Shown here piece by piece: positions 31,065-42,852 of a stretch of DNA of 64,000 bases (positions within the stretch are counted from its first letter, which is position 1; each line of letters starts with the position of its first letter). Made by a program: the position numbers and the translations under genes. The notes beneath the pieces were generated by a model. It was not told the origin of the DNA. It saw only the letters and a list, made by a program, of their open reading frames with translations, and did not search any database. Location of the stretch: contig JAPEUQ010000006.1 in NCBI GenBank assembly GCA_027946365.1, positions 186,001-250,000 on the forward strand, written 5' to 3'. This stretch comes from Kalmusia sp. IMI 367209. Its lineage: Eukaryota > Ascomycota > Dothideomycetes > Pleosporales > Didymosphaeriaceae.

Positions 31065-31803
31065 GATTTGCTGTCTCAACCAAGATACGGATAGTGAATG
31101 TGTATCAATGAGGCTCAATGTTCGGCCAGTGAGGTCGTTTACAAGTAATGTGGTAAGAACGGGAGCTCGTACAAGAATTAGCTCCTTTCTTAGTCTTATC
31201 TTGCGGCTCCCGCTGGCGACCCTGGCTGCACCCCTGTTCGCAGACGCGAAATCACCATGTATGCAGATAAGGTCGAGCAGAGCCGGCCCACCGATGACTT
31301 TCTGAAACTGTCCAAACCACTTTCATACCACCATTCTCTCGCACCCCAGGACGACGCAACAGTTCCGCAGTCCATCATTCCTCGCGTGCGGCGTCTATCT
31401 TTCATGGAGTTTTGCGGGGTAACCTGAAGATCGCCATTCACAGCAATTGGTCAGCTAAACGACAGAACCATGCGCGTCAGGCCAACCAGGTTGTGAAGGT
31501 CCCCATCCTCGGGAGATAAGGCTAGGCTATCGTCCCGCTCCCCGTACAGATAGCACCCCGCGCGCTACTTCATTTGCTGCATCCGACGCCCACCATGCTG
31601 CTCAGGCTGGACTTGCCTGTTGAGGTCGTCTGGCCCGTGTGCTGGATCGGCGGCATACGATGGCCTCCAACCTGAACGTATATAGACACGGCGCGCGTCC
31701 TGTGTAGTCCACCACAGTGCGATTTCCGTCTGGAGTTATATCTGTCAATCCCTTTGTTGTCCTTTTCATTGCGAATGCGTCAGAGTTGGGACAAGGACCG
31801 AGC
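31065..31803. other. Intergenic region (0.7 kb)
   Basis: This interval holds the 3' end of palC and the promoter of the permease gene. I see no coding sequence and no clear motif. Confidence 0.5.
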
Positions 31804-33747
31804 ATGGCATCTAAAGTGCAGGCCGCGCATAAACATGTCAACGAAGAACCGGTAACGTCGGTGCTGCCGGGCGGTGATGTGCCTTACGATCCGAACCACG
31901 AGTTCAACGCGGACGAGGAGGTGTTGGCGGCGCTGGGATACAAGAGCGAGTTCAAGAGAGAGTTTAGCCTGTTCACAACCTTCTGTGTGAGTTTTGCAGT
32001 GTTGGGACTGCTGCCGAGTTTCGCGAGCACGTTGTACTATGGAATGGGATATGCAGGAACAGCTGGTATGTCTCAGACGGCGTGGAGATGTAGGAGTCTT
32101 GTTGTACGATTGGAGCTGACGGTCACCAGGGATGACTTGGGGCTGGGTCATTGCTATGATTGGGATACAATGCGTAGCGTGCAGTATGGCAGAGCTGTGC
32201 TCTTCGATGCCCACAAGTGGAGGATTGTACTATGCTTCTGCTGTTCTGGCACCGCCGGGCTGGGGACCCTTTGCGGCCTGGATAACTGGCTGGAGTAACT
32301 GGCTGGCTCAAGTCACTGCAGCACCATCAGGTACGCATGAGCATACACGAATCCTTATGTTTATTGAGCCATCACTCACCATGTGCTCCAGTGAACTATG
32401 GTACAGCCGCAATGATCCTGGCAGCAGCCTCCATCCAAAATCCCGACTACGTACCCTCAGACTACCACACCTTTCTCCTAACCACCTTCATCATGCTCAT
32501 CCACGGCGTCATGTCCTCCCTCCCCACCCGCTGGCTCGCACAAATCAACACTGGAGGCTCCACCTTCAACTTCCTTGCTCTCATCGTCGTCATCATCCTC
32601 ATCCCCGCCGGCACCGACCGTGAATCCCGTGGCCTTTCACGATTCACATCTTCGAGCGAGGTATGGGGCGATATCTATGAGGGGACTATGTTCCCACCGG
32701 GTATCTCAGTCCTCATGTCCTTCGTCGCCGTAATCTGGACCATGAGCGGCTATGACAGCCCCTTCCATCTTGCAGAGGAATGCTCGAACGCGAACCTCGC
32801 CTCGCCCCGCGCAATTGTGCTGACCTCCGCTGTGGGTGGCACATTCGGGTGGTTCCTGCAGCTTGTGGTCGCATACACAGTTGTCAGCATCGACGACGTG
32901 CTCGAGTCTGATCTCGGGCAGCCGTTCGCGGCGTACCTGATGCAGTGCATGCCGCAGAAGACAGTCTTGGCAATCCTGTCCATGACTATCATTGCGGGGT
33001 TCAGCATGGGGCAGGGATGCATGATCGCCGCGAGTAGAGTCACGTTTGCGTATGCGCGCGATGACTGTTTCCCGTTGAGCAAGTACTGGAAGATGGTGAA
33101 TAAGACGACACTGACGCCGGTGAATGCCGTGTGGTTCAATTGCGTTATTGGGATACTCTGCCTGCTCTTGATCTTTGGCGGGAGTGTTTCCGTTGGAGCA
33201 TTGTTCTCTATCGGGGCTATTGCTGCTTTTGTTGGTGAGTGTTACTCTTTGATGCGCTGCATTGAGGTCTAACAAGATACAGCATTCACAACGCCAATTT
33301 TCATTCGCGTCTTCTTCGTTGGCGACCGCTTCCGCGCCGGCCCATGGAATCTGGGTAAATTCAGCATTCCCATCGGGATCGTCGCCTCCGCTTTCGTCAT
33401 CCTCATGGTCCCCGTTCTGTGTTTCCCGAGCGTAACAGGCTCAGACTTGACGTAAGTCGCGCCCATCATTTTCCGCTTTCCTGATGTATGCAGCTAATCA
33501 ATATGATAGTCTTGAATTGATGAACTGGACCTGCCTTGTCTACGGTGGTCCTATGTTCATCGTGACTGTTTGGTGGTTCGTGGATGCGCACAAGTGGTTC
33601 AAGGGCCCGAAGGTCAACATCGAGCACCTCATGCTAGGGAGAGAAGAGAATGTTGTCGAAGGGACGCCGAAACCGGAGAGCGAACAGGAGATAACGGATG
33701 TCGGAAGCTTAGATAAGCATAAGGCGAAGGAGGCTGAAGGGAGCTAG
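31804..33747 (+). CDS. Amino acid/GABA/choline permease, APC superfamily
   Basis: Exons 31804-32065, 32130-32330, 32392-33234, 33283-33451 and 33510-33747 give 570 residues. A hydrophilic N terminus ends in EVLAALGYKSEFKREFSLFT, the usual lead into helix 1 in the ACT subgroup of fungal permeases (Uga4, Hnm1 relatives). Helix 1 to 3 features include GGLYYASAVLAPP and WITGWSNWLAQVTAAPS. A later conserved block is SGYDSPFHLAEECSNAN. About 12 hydrophobic segments can be counted. The C-terminal tail is Glu/Lys-rich. The protein would import a small amine or amino acid, possibly GABA or choline, at the plasma or vacuolar membrane; the exact substrate is not decidable by eye. All four introns are short (49-64 nt). 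Confidence 0.92.
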
Positions 33748-34096
33748 AGGTGTAGGGTGGAAGGTGGAGGACGTTGTTGTATGTTCGAAATTTATAGCAA
33801 ATCATGGCACGCGAGGAGGAGTGGAGCGATATCTACCAATTCAAACAGTGTCTAGATCCATTGCACGATCGCGTTATGTCTACCTCAGTACTGGAAGCTT
33901 TATCTTTATGCATTGACGTATGAGAATAGATATATCAGGAACCCAAATATGAATAGCAAAAATCAACGTTTTAGGAATTTATCTTATTACAGCTACCCAG
34001 ATAATAATCAGACCTCGTTCAAATAAGAAGCCTCCCAAACAAAACCAACAAGAATAACGCCTGGCATCCATTCCTGTTCCCAGCACTCCCCAGACT
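33748..34096. other. Convergent 3' intergenic region
   Basis: This AT-rich stretch lies between the 3' ends of the permease and the P450 gene. I see no coding sequence. Confidence 0.55.
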
Positions 34097-35759
34097 CTAC
34101 CTCTCATTCGCAAACGTAATCTCACACCTATGCGTCTTCGGCGCAATCAGGAAGAAATTCTCAAACTCCATGCTCTCAGGCGTCGTCCTCTTGCCCAACC
34201 GAATACCCTTGCACTCGCGGAAGAAGAACGCAGTCGCGTACCGCAACTCCATGCGCGCGAGATGGATGCCGACGCAGGACCGCGCACCCACGCCGAAGGG
34301 ATGGAACGCTGTTTTGGCGTCGGGGCTGCTGGCTTCGGCGGGGCTGCCCTCTTTGGAGGGGATCCAGCGGTAGGGATTGAAGCTTAGGCGTGTCAGCTTG
34401 ATGGGGTACGGAGGGTGGGAAAGGGTATAAGGACTTACGTGAGTGGGTCAGACCAGATGGCAGGGTCGCGGTGGAAGGTGTACGCCTGGGTGCTGACGGT
34501 TGTTCCTTGCGGAATGTAGTGGCCTCCGAGTTGGCTTCCGCCCTGAGGGACGACGCGAGGGAGACTGCTGGGTGCAGCGCCGTAAAGTCGATGAGTCTCT
34601 TCGATGACGGCGTTCATGAGCGGGAGATTCAGGAGCTCGTTCTCTGTGAAGCCGTCCGGGAGCTGCGCGACTTCAGCTTCCAGCGCGGCTTGCAATTGTG
34701 GTCTTTGGAGGACAGCCCAGGTGAGATATGTCATGGTGACGCCTGTGGTGTCGGTGCCGGCGATGATGACGTTGCTGGCTTCGATGCGGACGTCCATGTC
34801 GTCGATGGTGCCTTCGCCTTCTTTTTCGCAGTCTTCGATTACTTTGGCGAAGACGTTGTTTTCGCCTGTGCGTGAACGGGCGAGCTCGACGGCGCGGTCA
34901 GCGCCTCGAAATATGTATTCGTTGCAATTGAAGATTTCTTGGACTGCGGGGATTGGGACGAAGCGGAAAAGGCGGAGGAGCGGTAGCTCCACCATGATAC
35001 CGGCGGCCATTGTGAGCTTCTTCAACACGCGGATGAATTGGTTGGCCTGGTCAACGATCAGTGCGAAAGGATGAGATTTGCGAGAGAACATCATACCTGA
35101 CCCGTTTGCAACATGTTGAACGACTCTCCAAAAGCAAGATGAGCAGTGACATCAGAAGCCAATAGCATCCACCAGTGATAAACATCAGCGACATCCCTAG
35201 TAGCATCTTTCTTAATCTGAGACACACAAAGGTCTACCTTCTCACGAACAGTCTTCTCCCAATGCTCGATCAGATAAGAGCGGCTGAAAGATCGCGACAA
35301 TAGCTTCCTTCTAGGGCCATGCTGTCTGGGGTCGATCATGGTGAAAATGCCTGGCTTGGGAAAATTGGCAAGTTGCTGATACCACTCGCTCTTTAGATAC
35401 TTAGTGCCAATCTTGTGGATCTCTCTGAACGCCTCAATGTCTGCTACTCCAACTTCGGTCGGAGATAGTCGCACAATGGGTCCGTATTTCTTGTGCATGG
35501 AATCAATATAGAATACGCGCTGGCCGGTCATGACTGCGCGCTTGAGGCGCAGGTGGGTAAATCTCGTATACCATGGTCCGGGGAGATGTCGAGTTGGGGA
35601 CGTTGAAGCGATGTAGACGAGCTATGAGAGTTAGCTTGTGAGTGCACCGACTATGAAGATACATACTCTCAAAATGATCGCGGACGCGATTGCAAGCGGA
35701 ACAAATGATATGTTGAACCATGAAGGCAACAGTGGAGCACCTGGCTGTGCTCGTGCCAT
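34097..35759 (-). CDS. Cytochrome P450 monooxygenase
   Basis: Exons (reading order) 35759-35667, 35621-35097, 35046-34439 and 34382-34097 give 503 residues. An N-terminal hydrophobic anchor (SFVPLAIASAIIL) precedes a Pro-rich hinge TRHLPGPWYTRF. The I-helix oxygen-activation motif reads AGTDTTGVTM, the K-helix ExxR is EETHR, and the heme loop FHPFGVGARSCVG places the axial ligand at Cys445. All essential P450 elements are therefore intact. The protein belongs to the microsomal fungal P450s with a RHLPGPW start, a group often acting in secondary metabolism or xenobiotic oxidation; I cannot assign a CYP family or substrate. No polyketide, peptide or terpene synthase lies nearby, so a stand-alone detoxification role is as likely as a biosynthetic one. 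The partner reductase is not in the window. Confidence 0.93.
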
Positions 35760-37496
35760 ATTAATTGAATGTACCCAACTCAAACGAGCGTATAGCTAGG
35801 AGTCAGTTGCTCACTAGAAACGATTACGAATGCCCATTCCAAGATGCGTGAACAGGACAACCTATTAAGGGGGATCAATCCGCAAGGGGTACCTGCGGGC
35901 TTATCGGGGATCCGAGAGAGCCTCACACTTGCGCTCCGAGCTCCGATCATACAGCCGCATGTATCTCGGTAGAGATGATAGGTATCTGATGCGGGTCAGC
36001 CCTGAGCTATGGGCGTCTTTGTGTTTGATGGTTGCAGTAGAGGATTCTTCCAAAACGCTGCCGTGGCCAGTACACGTCATCGGCTTCATGAGGCAGATTG
36101 CCCAAATTTCATTGACTTTAAACTTGCACGATGCCCCGAGATGGGCACGATATTGTGTGCAGCGTGGAATGATGTTGTTTGATTTGACATTCCAGCATCA
36201 CACGCTGGCAAAATTGACCGATGACAGCAGGATCCTGACTTCGAGCTTGATCCTGCTGTATGCAGTAGCTCAATCAGTGTAACTCCATATCCCGTATTCT
36301 TACCATGGCACAAATGTAGAGTGGTGGTACAATTGGCTGTTGCGCGGGTTTCGACGGCTTGCGGGGATCCATGGCGGACTTGCTGGGCAAGCCACACCCG
36401 AACATGTGCTTGAAAGGTAACTGGGAATAACGCTAGGCATAATAGCACCAAAGATACCCGTGCCGAGTGGGTCACCAATGGCAGTTAAAATAGATGGACA
36501 GGTGTTAGTCACATGTTAGAACGCGGATGGCGTCATAGATCCATAAGAGGTGCATTCGAAGACTAGGAACTGTAACACTGCAGGAAACTATGTCTTGCAG
36601 AGAGAATTGCACAGAGAATTGCACAGAGAATTGCACAGACCCTCGGAGAGATATTTCAATGCACCGAAGGCCTATTGGCTTGCTATTTACGGTGACTCGC
36701 TGATTAGAGATGTTGTGCTGAGATGGCAACGCGCACTTGGATTATTCGGTACACGAACATTCCTGAGTCCAAATAAAAATCTTATGAATATGGAACGATC
36801 GCTTCTTCAAGGACTTCGGGGCCGTGGTACCTGTAGGACTCGGGTAAGTAAGACACTACGGCGGTGTCGGGAACTGGGCTCGTCCGAACACACGGAATGG
36901 CAATGTCGATGCATAGCTAGCATGCTGTGATACGGCGCGGGAACATTATGATGTCGAAGAATTGTCTGAAGAGTCTATAGAGTCATGGAACAAAAGCCTT
37001 TTGATGTTTCATCCTTAGGGCACCACCTTTGTGACCTCTACTAGCCCACGTCGTGCATTTGCAATCACGTGGTGGTCCTCTCGTGTCCATCTAAGGCACG
37101 ATTCGCGAATATTCGTATGTTGGTAGTCGTATATCTATGCTCGTTCGAATCCGACGCTATCAATTCAGGTATCCATCGTCCCTTACCTAGCTCAGAGTTG
37201 CAGCTCTCATAGCCGCGAGGAGAGTTACCAACGCTTATAGCAAGATGTTAAGCATACTTACTCTCCCAAATAAGGCTCTCGAGAAGGGTGCGATTATATT
37301 CCTCTCCTCGCTGCAGATAGTATATGTAGAAAGAGACAACGTGAAGAGCATGCTAGGGTTCAAGCGACAAATTAGTCATCTCATCTGCCCACTCCCAAAC
37401 AGGCAAGAGCTTTGCACAGTGACTCAACACCACGTCTTTCAATATTCACTCAATTCTATTGCTCTTCATATAGTCATTACCTATCTATGAGAAAGA
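35760..37496. other. Gene-free interval (1.7 kb)
   Basis: I found no supported gene. ORFs at 35929-36282 (plus) and 36086-36478 (minus) overlap each other and match no family I know. A 12-bp unit repeated three times lies at about 36600-36640. The region should contain the P450 promoter and the upstream region of the GNAT gene. Confidence 0.5.
36600..36640. repeat. Three tandem copies of a 12-bp unit
   Basis: The unit agagaattgcac is present three times in direct succession and is followed by a partial copy. It lies in a gene-free region. Replication slippage explains it. Confidence 0.75.
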
Positions 37497-38546
37497 ATGA
37501 GGGTTTATGAGCACTCCGCGTCTTCCCTCGTCCTCCAACGGGTGCTCAAATCCACCCTTCCCTACAGCATCAACCTCACCTATCGTACACAGCATCCCAA
37601 CCGGACCCCAGACGCACATATTTTGGCTACTTTTCCACCATCTTTCACTCCCACCACTACTTCCGATCAGACAATCCCAAAATGCTGGGCAGCTGCCTAC
37701 TTCGACCGCTCCATGCGTCCCGAGACCGAGCTGTGGATCTTCGCGACTGGAGAAATCCCCGGTCATCATTCACCATCTGAAGACTTCTGCCCGGAGTGTA
37801 GTAGGGCAGTGCTGTCGTTAGTAGACTACATGTCTACTTTACCAATTCCGCCCTTACACCCGGAGAACGCACCCGCGCTCGAGGTTGCCAGAGCACATGA
37901 AAAGGAATATCCTGAGACGGGGCCAACTGTGAGATATCCGCTGAATGCAGGCTCTTATCTTCGGCACCTGCTTATTCCGTCGGTTGTTACGCTGGGGGCG
38001 TGTCATGAACAGGTTGTACAAGTACTTTCAACTGCAGGCCTGGTGCGGGAAGAGTTCCCCGGACGAGAAGCAGACTTGAATAAGTTTTGGTTCAAAGTAT
38101 CAGATTTGCCGCAGACGAGAGAACTACCGGGCGAGCTACGGTGGGGTGAGATGAGGGACAAAGATCTTGCAATTGTGCAGGCACGGACGTCAATCCCTCG
38201 CACAACGAGAACGCTACTCTCGCTGAAGAGCGTGGGTGTGTTTGAGAAAGAGACGGATAGAGTCGTTGCGTGGACGTTTCTAGGTTTGGACGGATCACTG
38301 ACGACTTTGCATACTGAGCCTGAATATAGGGGCAAAGGTATTGCGAAAGCAGTGGCTGTGAGGATATTCAGAGAACATGCACCTGGACTTGCAGTAGATG
38401 ATGAAGGAAATGCTTGGGCACACGCTGACGTTTACGTGGGCAATGTACAAAGCGAGAGCGTGTGTAAAAGTCTAGGGGGGAAACCATCGGTAAAGATATT
38501 ATGGGTTAGAATAGACATCGGCAAGGCGGGCACATTGGCAACGTAG
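37497..38546 (+). CDS. GNAT-fold N-acetyltransferase-like protein
   Basis: An intronless frame of 349 residues. The C-terminal third looks like the acetyl-CoA-binding core of a GNAT enzyme: VVAWTFLGLDGSLTTLHT forms the strand before the signature, and EPEYRGKGIAKAVAVRIFRE is the pyrophosphate-binding loop plus helix (R-G-K-G-I-A matches the Q/R-x-x-G-x-G/A consensus). A later DVYVGNVQSESVCKSLGGK segment fits the N-x-x-S-x-x-hydrophobic motif of FR47-like members. The N-terminal two thirds show a second, more diverged acetyltransferase-like half (CWAAAYFDRSMRPETELWIF). The substrate is unknown. It reads as a conserved fungal protein of moderate divergence. Confidence 0.72.
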   Translation: MRVYEHSASSLVLQRVLKSTLPYSINLTYRTQHPNRTPDAHILATFPPSFTPTTTSDQTIPKCWAAAYFDRSMRPETELWIFATGEIPGHHSPSEDFCPECSRAVLSLVDYMSTLPIPPLHPENAPALEVARAHEKEYPETGPTVRYPLNAGSYLRHLLIPSVVTLGACHEQVVQVLSTAGLVREEFPGREADLNKFWFKVSDLPQTRELPGELRWGEMRDKDLAIVQARTSIPRTTRTLLSLKSVGVFEKETDRVVAWTFLGLDGSLTTLHTEPEYRGKGIAKAVAVRIFREHAPGLAVDDEGNAWAHADVYVGNVQSESVCKSLGGKPSVKILWVRIDIGKAGTLAT

Positions 38547-38972
38547 GCTTTAGCAACAGACTGGCAATGCAGGAGATGGCGCTATCGGAGTCATGTTTAT
38601 AGTGCATTGGGAGGCACTGAGATCTGAGAGCATTGTTAGCTTTGGTCCAGCAAAGGGCTCTTGGTAAAATATATAAGGTGAAGTGCTCATGAAAAAATTA
38701 GAGTGTTGCGTTTTGAATCCTCATCGAAGGATCTCAGGGTTAAAAATGTATAATCATCGCGAAGGGTTAGGAAAAAAGATATACATACCTGGGTGGATGT
38801 GAATCATGCGTGTGACGACTGCTTTCGTAAGCACCACATAATGCAAGTTTTTATCGCTTTCAAGATTTCATCTTTTCATGTTCTCGTCGACTGTCCTAGC
38901 TCATAAAGCCGTACGCCACAATCGTGGTCGTGTCGGTATCTACCAAGCAGCGCTGTCGTCAGAACTAGTAGC
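38547..38972. other. Convergent 3' intergenic region
   Basis: This stretch lies between the 3' ends of the GNAT and P0 genes and is AT-rich. I see no coding sequence. Confidence 0.55.
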
Positions 38973-40022
38973 TTAGTCGAAAAGACCGAAGCCCATATCC
39001 GCGTCACTGTCTTCCTCCTCCTCGGAAGCCTCCTTAGCAGCCGCGGCCGGAGCATCATCACCGCCGCTGGTGGCAGCGGCAGCGGGGGCAGCCGCCGCGT
39101 ACGCCTCGGGGTTGGCAATGCGGTCCTTGAGCTCCTTGATCTCGTCCCACTCGTACTCGGTCTCAATGGCAACCGAAAGGATCTTCTTGTAAGAGTTGAC
39201 GACGGAGTGCATGACAGAGGGAAGGGTCGGGTAGCTGACGGCCAGAGAGATACTGGCGATGGTGGTGATGGCAGAAGAGAAGGCCTTGAGTAGCTGGGAC
39301 TCCTCAATGTCCAAGACGGAGGAATCGAAGGTCTGGCCGTTGTCATAGATCTGAGCGATACCCATGCCGTAGGTGAAGGGCGAGATGTTCAACATGTTGA
39401 GCAGGGTAGCCTCGGAGGCACCGACCTTGTTACCAGCCTCAACGAGCTTGAGGTCGGTGGTAATTTCGATGGTACCACGGGCAATCTTGGTGGGGACACC
39501 GAGGGCCTGGAAGAAAGAAGTCTTACCAGGTTCCATACCGCTGCACATGCTGTTAGCATCCTCAATTGTCTACCCTTCTGGTGTGGTCCTTACGTGTTTC
39601 CAGCGGGAACGAAGACATCACCGGGGGCGACGGCACCGGCACGAGCGGGGGCTGCGACACGGTTGGAGATAATTTTCTCACGGATGTCCTTGAGGTCACC
39701 GTTGGTGAAGACGAAGCCGACGTTGCCTAAGATGATCAGCTATCAGAGCTCGCAACCGGATTGACGGAGGATACGAACCCTTGACATGCGGGAGCAGACG
39801 CTCGTACTCGGGGAAGTCATTAATGAACCCCTTCAACGCGCGGCGCACCATGGTGTTCTTGCCCATGAGGACAACGCCCTCGCCACGGAGGGATTGGCGG
39901 ATCTCGTGCATCTGCTGCGAGGACACATTGTCGACGGTAACGATGAAGATGCTCTTGTACTCCTCGAGGAGATCCTTGAGCTTGTCGAAGTAAGCGACCT
40001 TGGATTCCTTCTTGCCCCCCAT
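38973..40022 (-). CDS. RPP0: 60S acidic ribosomal protein P0 (uL10)
   Basis: Exons (reading order) 40022-39779, 39726-39594 and 39540-38973 give 314 residues, the standard length. P0 anchors the P1/P2 stalk on the large subunit and recruits translation factors. Marks: [15 protein letters not shown] at the start, [10 protein letters not shown] (rRNA contact), [23 protein letters not shown], and an Ala-rich hinge leading to the shared stalk C terminus [16 protein letters not shown]. Intron 1 uses a GTTCGT donor, weaker than usual, but only this site restores the [13 protein letters not shown] sequence. The gene is divergent from TRM82 with only 210 bp between start codons. Confidence 0.97.
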
Positions 40023-40232
40023 TATGATCGTGTTGACACAATAGGATCTTTAAGGACTTATTGCGGTTCAGTGGTTTGTTGGACGTTCAAAGGGTCGCGC
40101 CTGTGAAAAATGAAAATCACGGCGTGGGAGCAGGGCCTGTGCGTCTAGGCGAGCCGCTAGCTTCGTACGCGGATTAGCGCCATATTTGAGAACTTCTTCG
40201 GGCACTGCTGCAATGGCGATATCAGCAAAATC
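40023..40232. promoter_or_regulatory. Compact divergent promoter between RPP0 and TRM82
   Basis: Only 210 bp separate the two start codons, so both leaders and promoters must be packed here. Shared control of a ribosomal protein gene and a tRNA-modification gene would make physiological sense. I cannot name a specific site in it. Confidence 0.6.
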
Positions 40233-41946
40233 ATGACTCTCCCATACCAGTGCCTTGCCGCCTGTACTCGACCTGCAGATTATGGCCATGATTGGATACT
40301 CTTTGGTGCAACGGGCTCTCAAATCGTTGTTCAGTCCTCTACGGGGGCCGCATCAACATGGGTTCTAGAGAGTCCTGAAGTAAAGGTGAGTAATTCGGGT
40401 GTATTTGCACAACTTCTAGTGCAAATCTTCTTCTCCATGTTCAGACATGTCTTTCATAGTATCGAGTTAATTAGACCAGGAGTCTGACCGTGGTGACGAA
40501 AATGAAGGTCCACCTGGCAAACGGGTCAAACTTGCGCCAGCCACAGAATCGAGACCCAGTTTCGCGACTTTAAAAACAACCAAGGATGGTAGATACCTTG
40601 TTACAGTTACAGCCGAGGACAAGTGCATACGAGTATTTCAAGTCGATGCACAATGCCGCTTAGAACAGTTGAGCGAGAGGTAATAGTCATTGCTCTATTC
40701 TTAAAGATTGACATTGACAATTCCAGATGCATGGCGAGACGGCCTTCCTCAATTACGTTGACCACAGACGGTACTACCATCTTATGTGCAGACAAGTTCG
40801 GTGATGTCTATTCTCTACCGCTACTACCTTCTCCAGAGGACGATCAAAACGATACTCTAGTCAGCAAGGAGGAACAGAAAAAATTTGCACCGTCCGCCAA
40901 TCTCTTGACAGTCCACTCTGGAAGGAACCGCAAAACCCTGGAAGAGCAGCTCAAACAAGCTGAGAAAGGGCCGAAGCAAGTAAAAGAAACGCCAAAATTC
41001 AAGCACGAGCTCCTCCTAGGCCACGTATCGATGCTCACAGATATTGCGAGTGCCTCAGTCGGCTCTCGTAGCTACATACTTACTGCTGATCGAGACGAAC
41101 ATATTCGGGTGTCTCGTGGAATACCACAAGCGCACGTCATTGAAGGCTTCTGCCAGGGTCACGATGAGTTCGTCAGTCGTCTATGCTTCACGAAATCGAG
41201 ACATCTTGTGTCTGGCGGCGGTGACGCGTATCTTTACGTCTGGGACTGGCTTTTCTACCGTCTTTTAGAAAAAGTACCACTTCGCGACCCCTTGGTAGAG
41301 CACTACAAGAGTCAACCGCTGCTATCCGCCCAGCTATCCGGAGACGAGAACCTCAAGATTGCAGTGTCTGGGATTTGGTCTGTCCCAAACAGCGAGCACG
41401 AGGTACGATCCCGCTAATTGCTATTTTTTTAATAGGTCTAAAGCATCCTAGGTGGACGAGATTCTAGTAGCGTGCGAGGGAGTTCCAGCACTTGTGAGCT
41501 TTAGACTTGGCAGCTCATCAAGAATAGGACAAGTGCTACCGTTGGACGGCAATGCCCTTGACCTAGCGTTTCTCGACGTGCATGGTATAGGCACTGTTGC
41601 TGCAATCTCCGTAGATCACGTGCACCAGCCTGGTTCTACATCGGAGGTCCGCAAAGAGTCGGTGAGTGATACTGTAAGGGTATCCGAAGTGCGTTGAGCT
41701 GACACTCAGTAGGGAGCTTCACGGTTGCAATGCTTCTCGAGTCGAGATTCAGGGGCGTGGCACGAAGACAAGAGTCTAGCCCAGGTGCTGGAGGGGTTCA
41801 GTCGCGCGGCGCCGAAGGAGAGCCGCGATGCAGATACTGAGGATGAGGCTAGTAGCCGAAGTCGAGGCACACTTGACGACAAAGCACTTCGAGACCTGTT
41901 GTACGGAGTGGAGAACCTGAGGAAGCGTCCAGGCGCGGAGGATTAG
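40233..41946 (+). CDS. trm82: tRNA (guanine-N7) methyltransferase non-catalytic WD subunit Trm82
   Basis: Exons 40233-40385, 40480-40679, 40727-41402, 41452-41661 and 41713-41946 give 490 residues. Trm82 (WDR4 in animals) is a WD-propeller protein that stabilises Trm8, the enzyme making m7G46 in tRNA. Visible landmarks: RYLVTVTAEDKCIRVFQV, ITLTTDGTTILCADKFGDVYSL, ELLLGHVSMLTDI, YILTADRDEHIRVSRGIPQAHVIEGFCQGH, and LVSGGGDAYLYVWDW. These are the propeller strands plus the conserved R-x-S-x-x-P-x-x-x-x-I loop that contacts Trm8. The C terminus is acidic and ends in LRDLLYGVENLRKR. The four introns are 45-95 nt and all exon sums keep frame. The protein is probably nuclear and cytosolic. Confidence 0.9.
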
Positions 41947-42852
41947 GCAATGCAGCGATGATCGGAAGTGCCGAGGCATGACGCATGTTGCGCGCATGTT
42001 CTGATGGTAAGACTGGACGATATCTGATCTGTCGCACTGGACATGACTGTGACAGATGAGGTCCGTAGCTTCAGATAGCCGCACAAGGCGAATGCATTGC
42101 AATCATTATCCGCAGCAAAGCAGGCTTTGCGTCGAGTGATGGTCTGCACACGAGGTGCTGTGGGCCGCCGGTGGCGGGTGCTGCGAGTCTCGGCGCACGC
42201 TCTTAGAAATTGAGACTTGGCTTGCTCGCAAATCGCGTGCCCTGTTCCCGATGGCGTCGTCCGGCTCCGGCGCGCGGCTCTAGCACGACATTTTCTTCTT
42301 CAGCGAACACTGCTCGTCTGCGCTGTAGCACAAAAGGTACCTACGTGCGAGGAGCTTCTATTACTCTCTCGTCATCCCATCTCGCCGGCAGACGCCATAT
42401 TAATCAATCGGTATTAAGACCCAATCGTTGCACCCCTCCACTTAAGGCTGGTAGACGAACCTGTCATCCGAAACCACACGCCCGAATCTCGACCTTGACT
42501 TCGCCGATGAGCCAGTTCGCCTGCTAAGCATCCTGTTCCAGTGACTTCTGCGCCTACTACGCACACCTCTTAAGCCTTTGCGCCGCCACCAGCACTGCTA
42601 GCACCACCGACACGCGCCATCTTGCGACTGAACCTTGGAAAACCCCCACTCCCGCACGCCCGCACCAGAAATATCACAACTACCGCCAAAGTGTTCGCCT
42701 CAGCTATACGCCGGTCGACCTCTACGCGCTTCCTCTCCTTCTTCTCCGTGCCCCTCGCCGCCGCCGCGTCGCAGAACCAACGCGTATCACCCGCCGCGGG
42801 GCTCTCTTCTGCCTCGAAGCAGACCTTGACACCCAGAGTAGACACACGGAGG
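41947..42852. other. Upstream region of thioredoxin reductase (0.9 kb)
   Basis: No separate gene is supported. The last 280 bp are C-rich and stay open in the frame of the downstream ATG from 42574 to 42852, without an ATG. The resulting sequence resembles a mitochondrial presequence (see findings). Further left is the 3' end of TRM82. Confidence 0.5.

Noticed and set aside
34097..35759. P450 with nearby permease and MFS transporter as a secondary-metabolite cluster
   Set aside because: No polyketide, peptide, terpene or RiPP core enzyme lies within the window, and the genes between them (palC, NDUFB10) are housekeeping. The transporter is 7 kb away from the P450.
35929..36282. Plus-strand ORF of 117 codons upstream of the P450
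   Set aside because: No recognisable motif, overlapping minus-strand ORFs of equal length, and no splice or composition support.
37130..37170. GTTCGAATCC-like sequence resembling a tRNA B box
   Set aside because: No A box, acceptor stem or anticodon arm can be folded around it.
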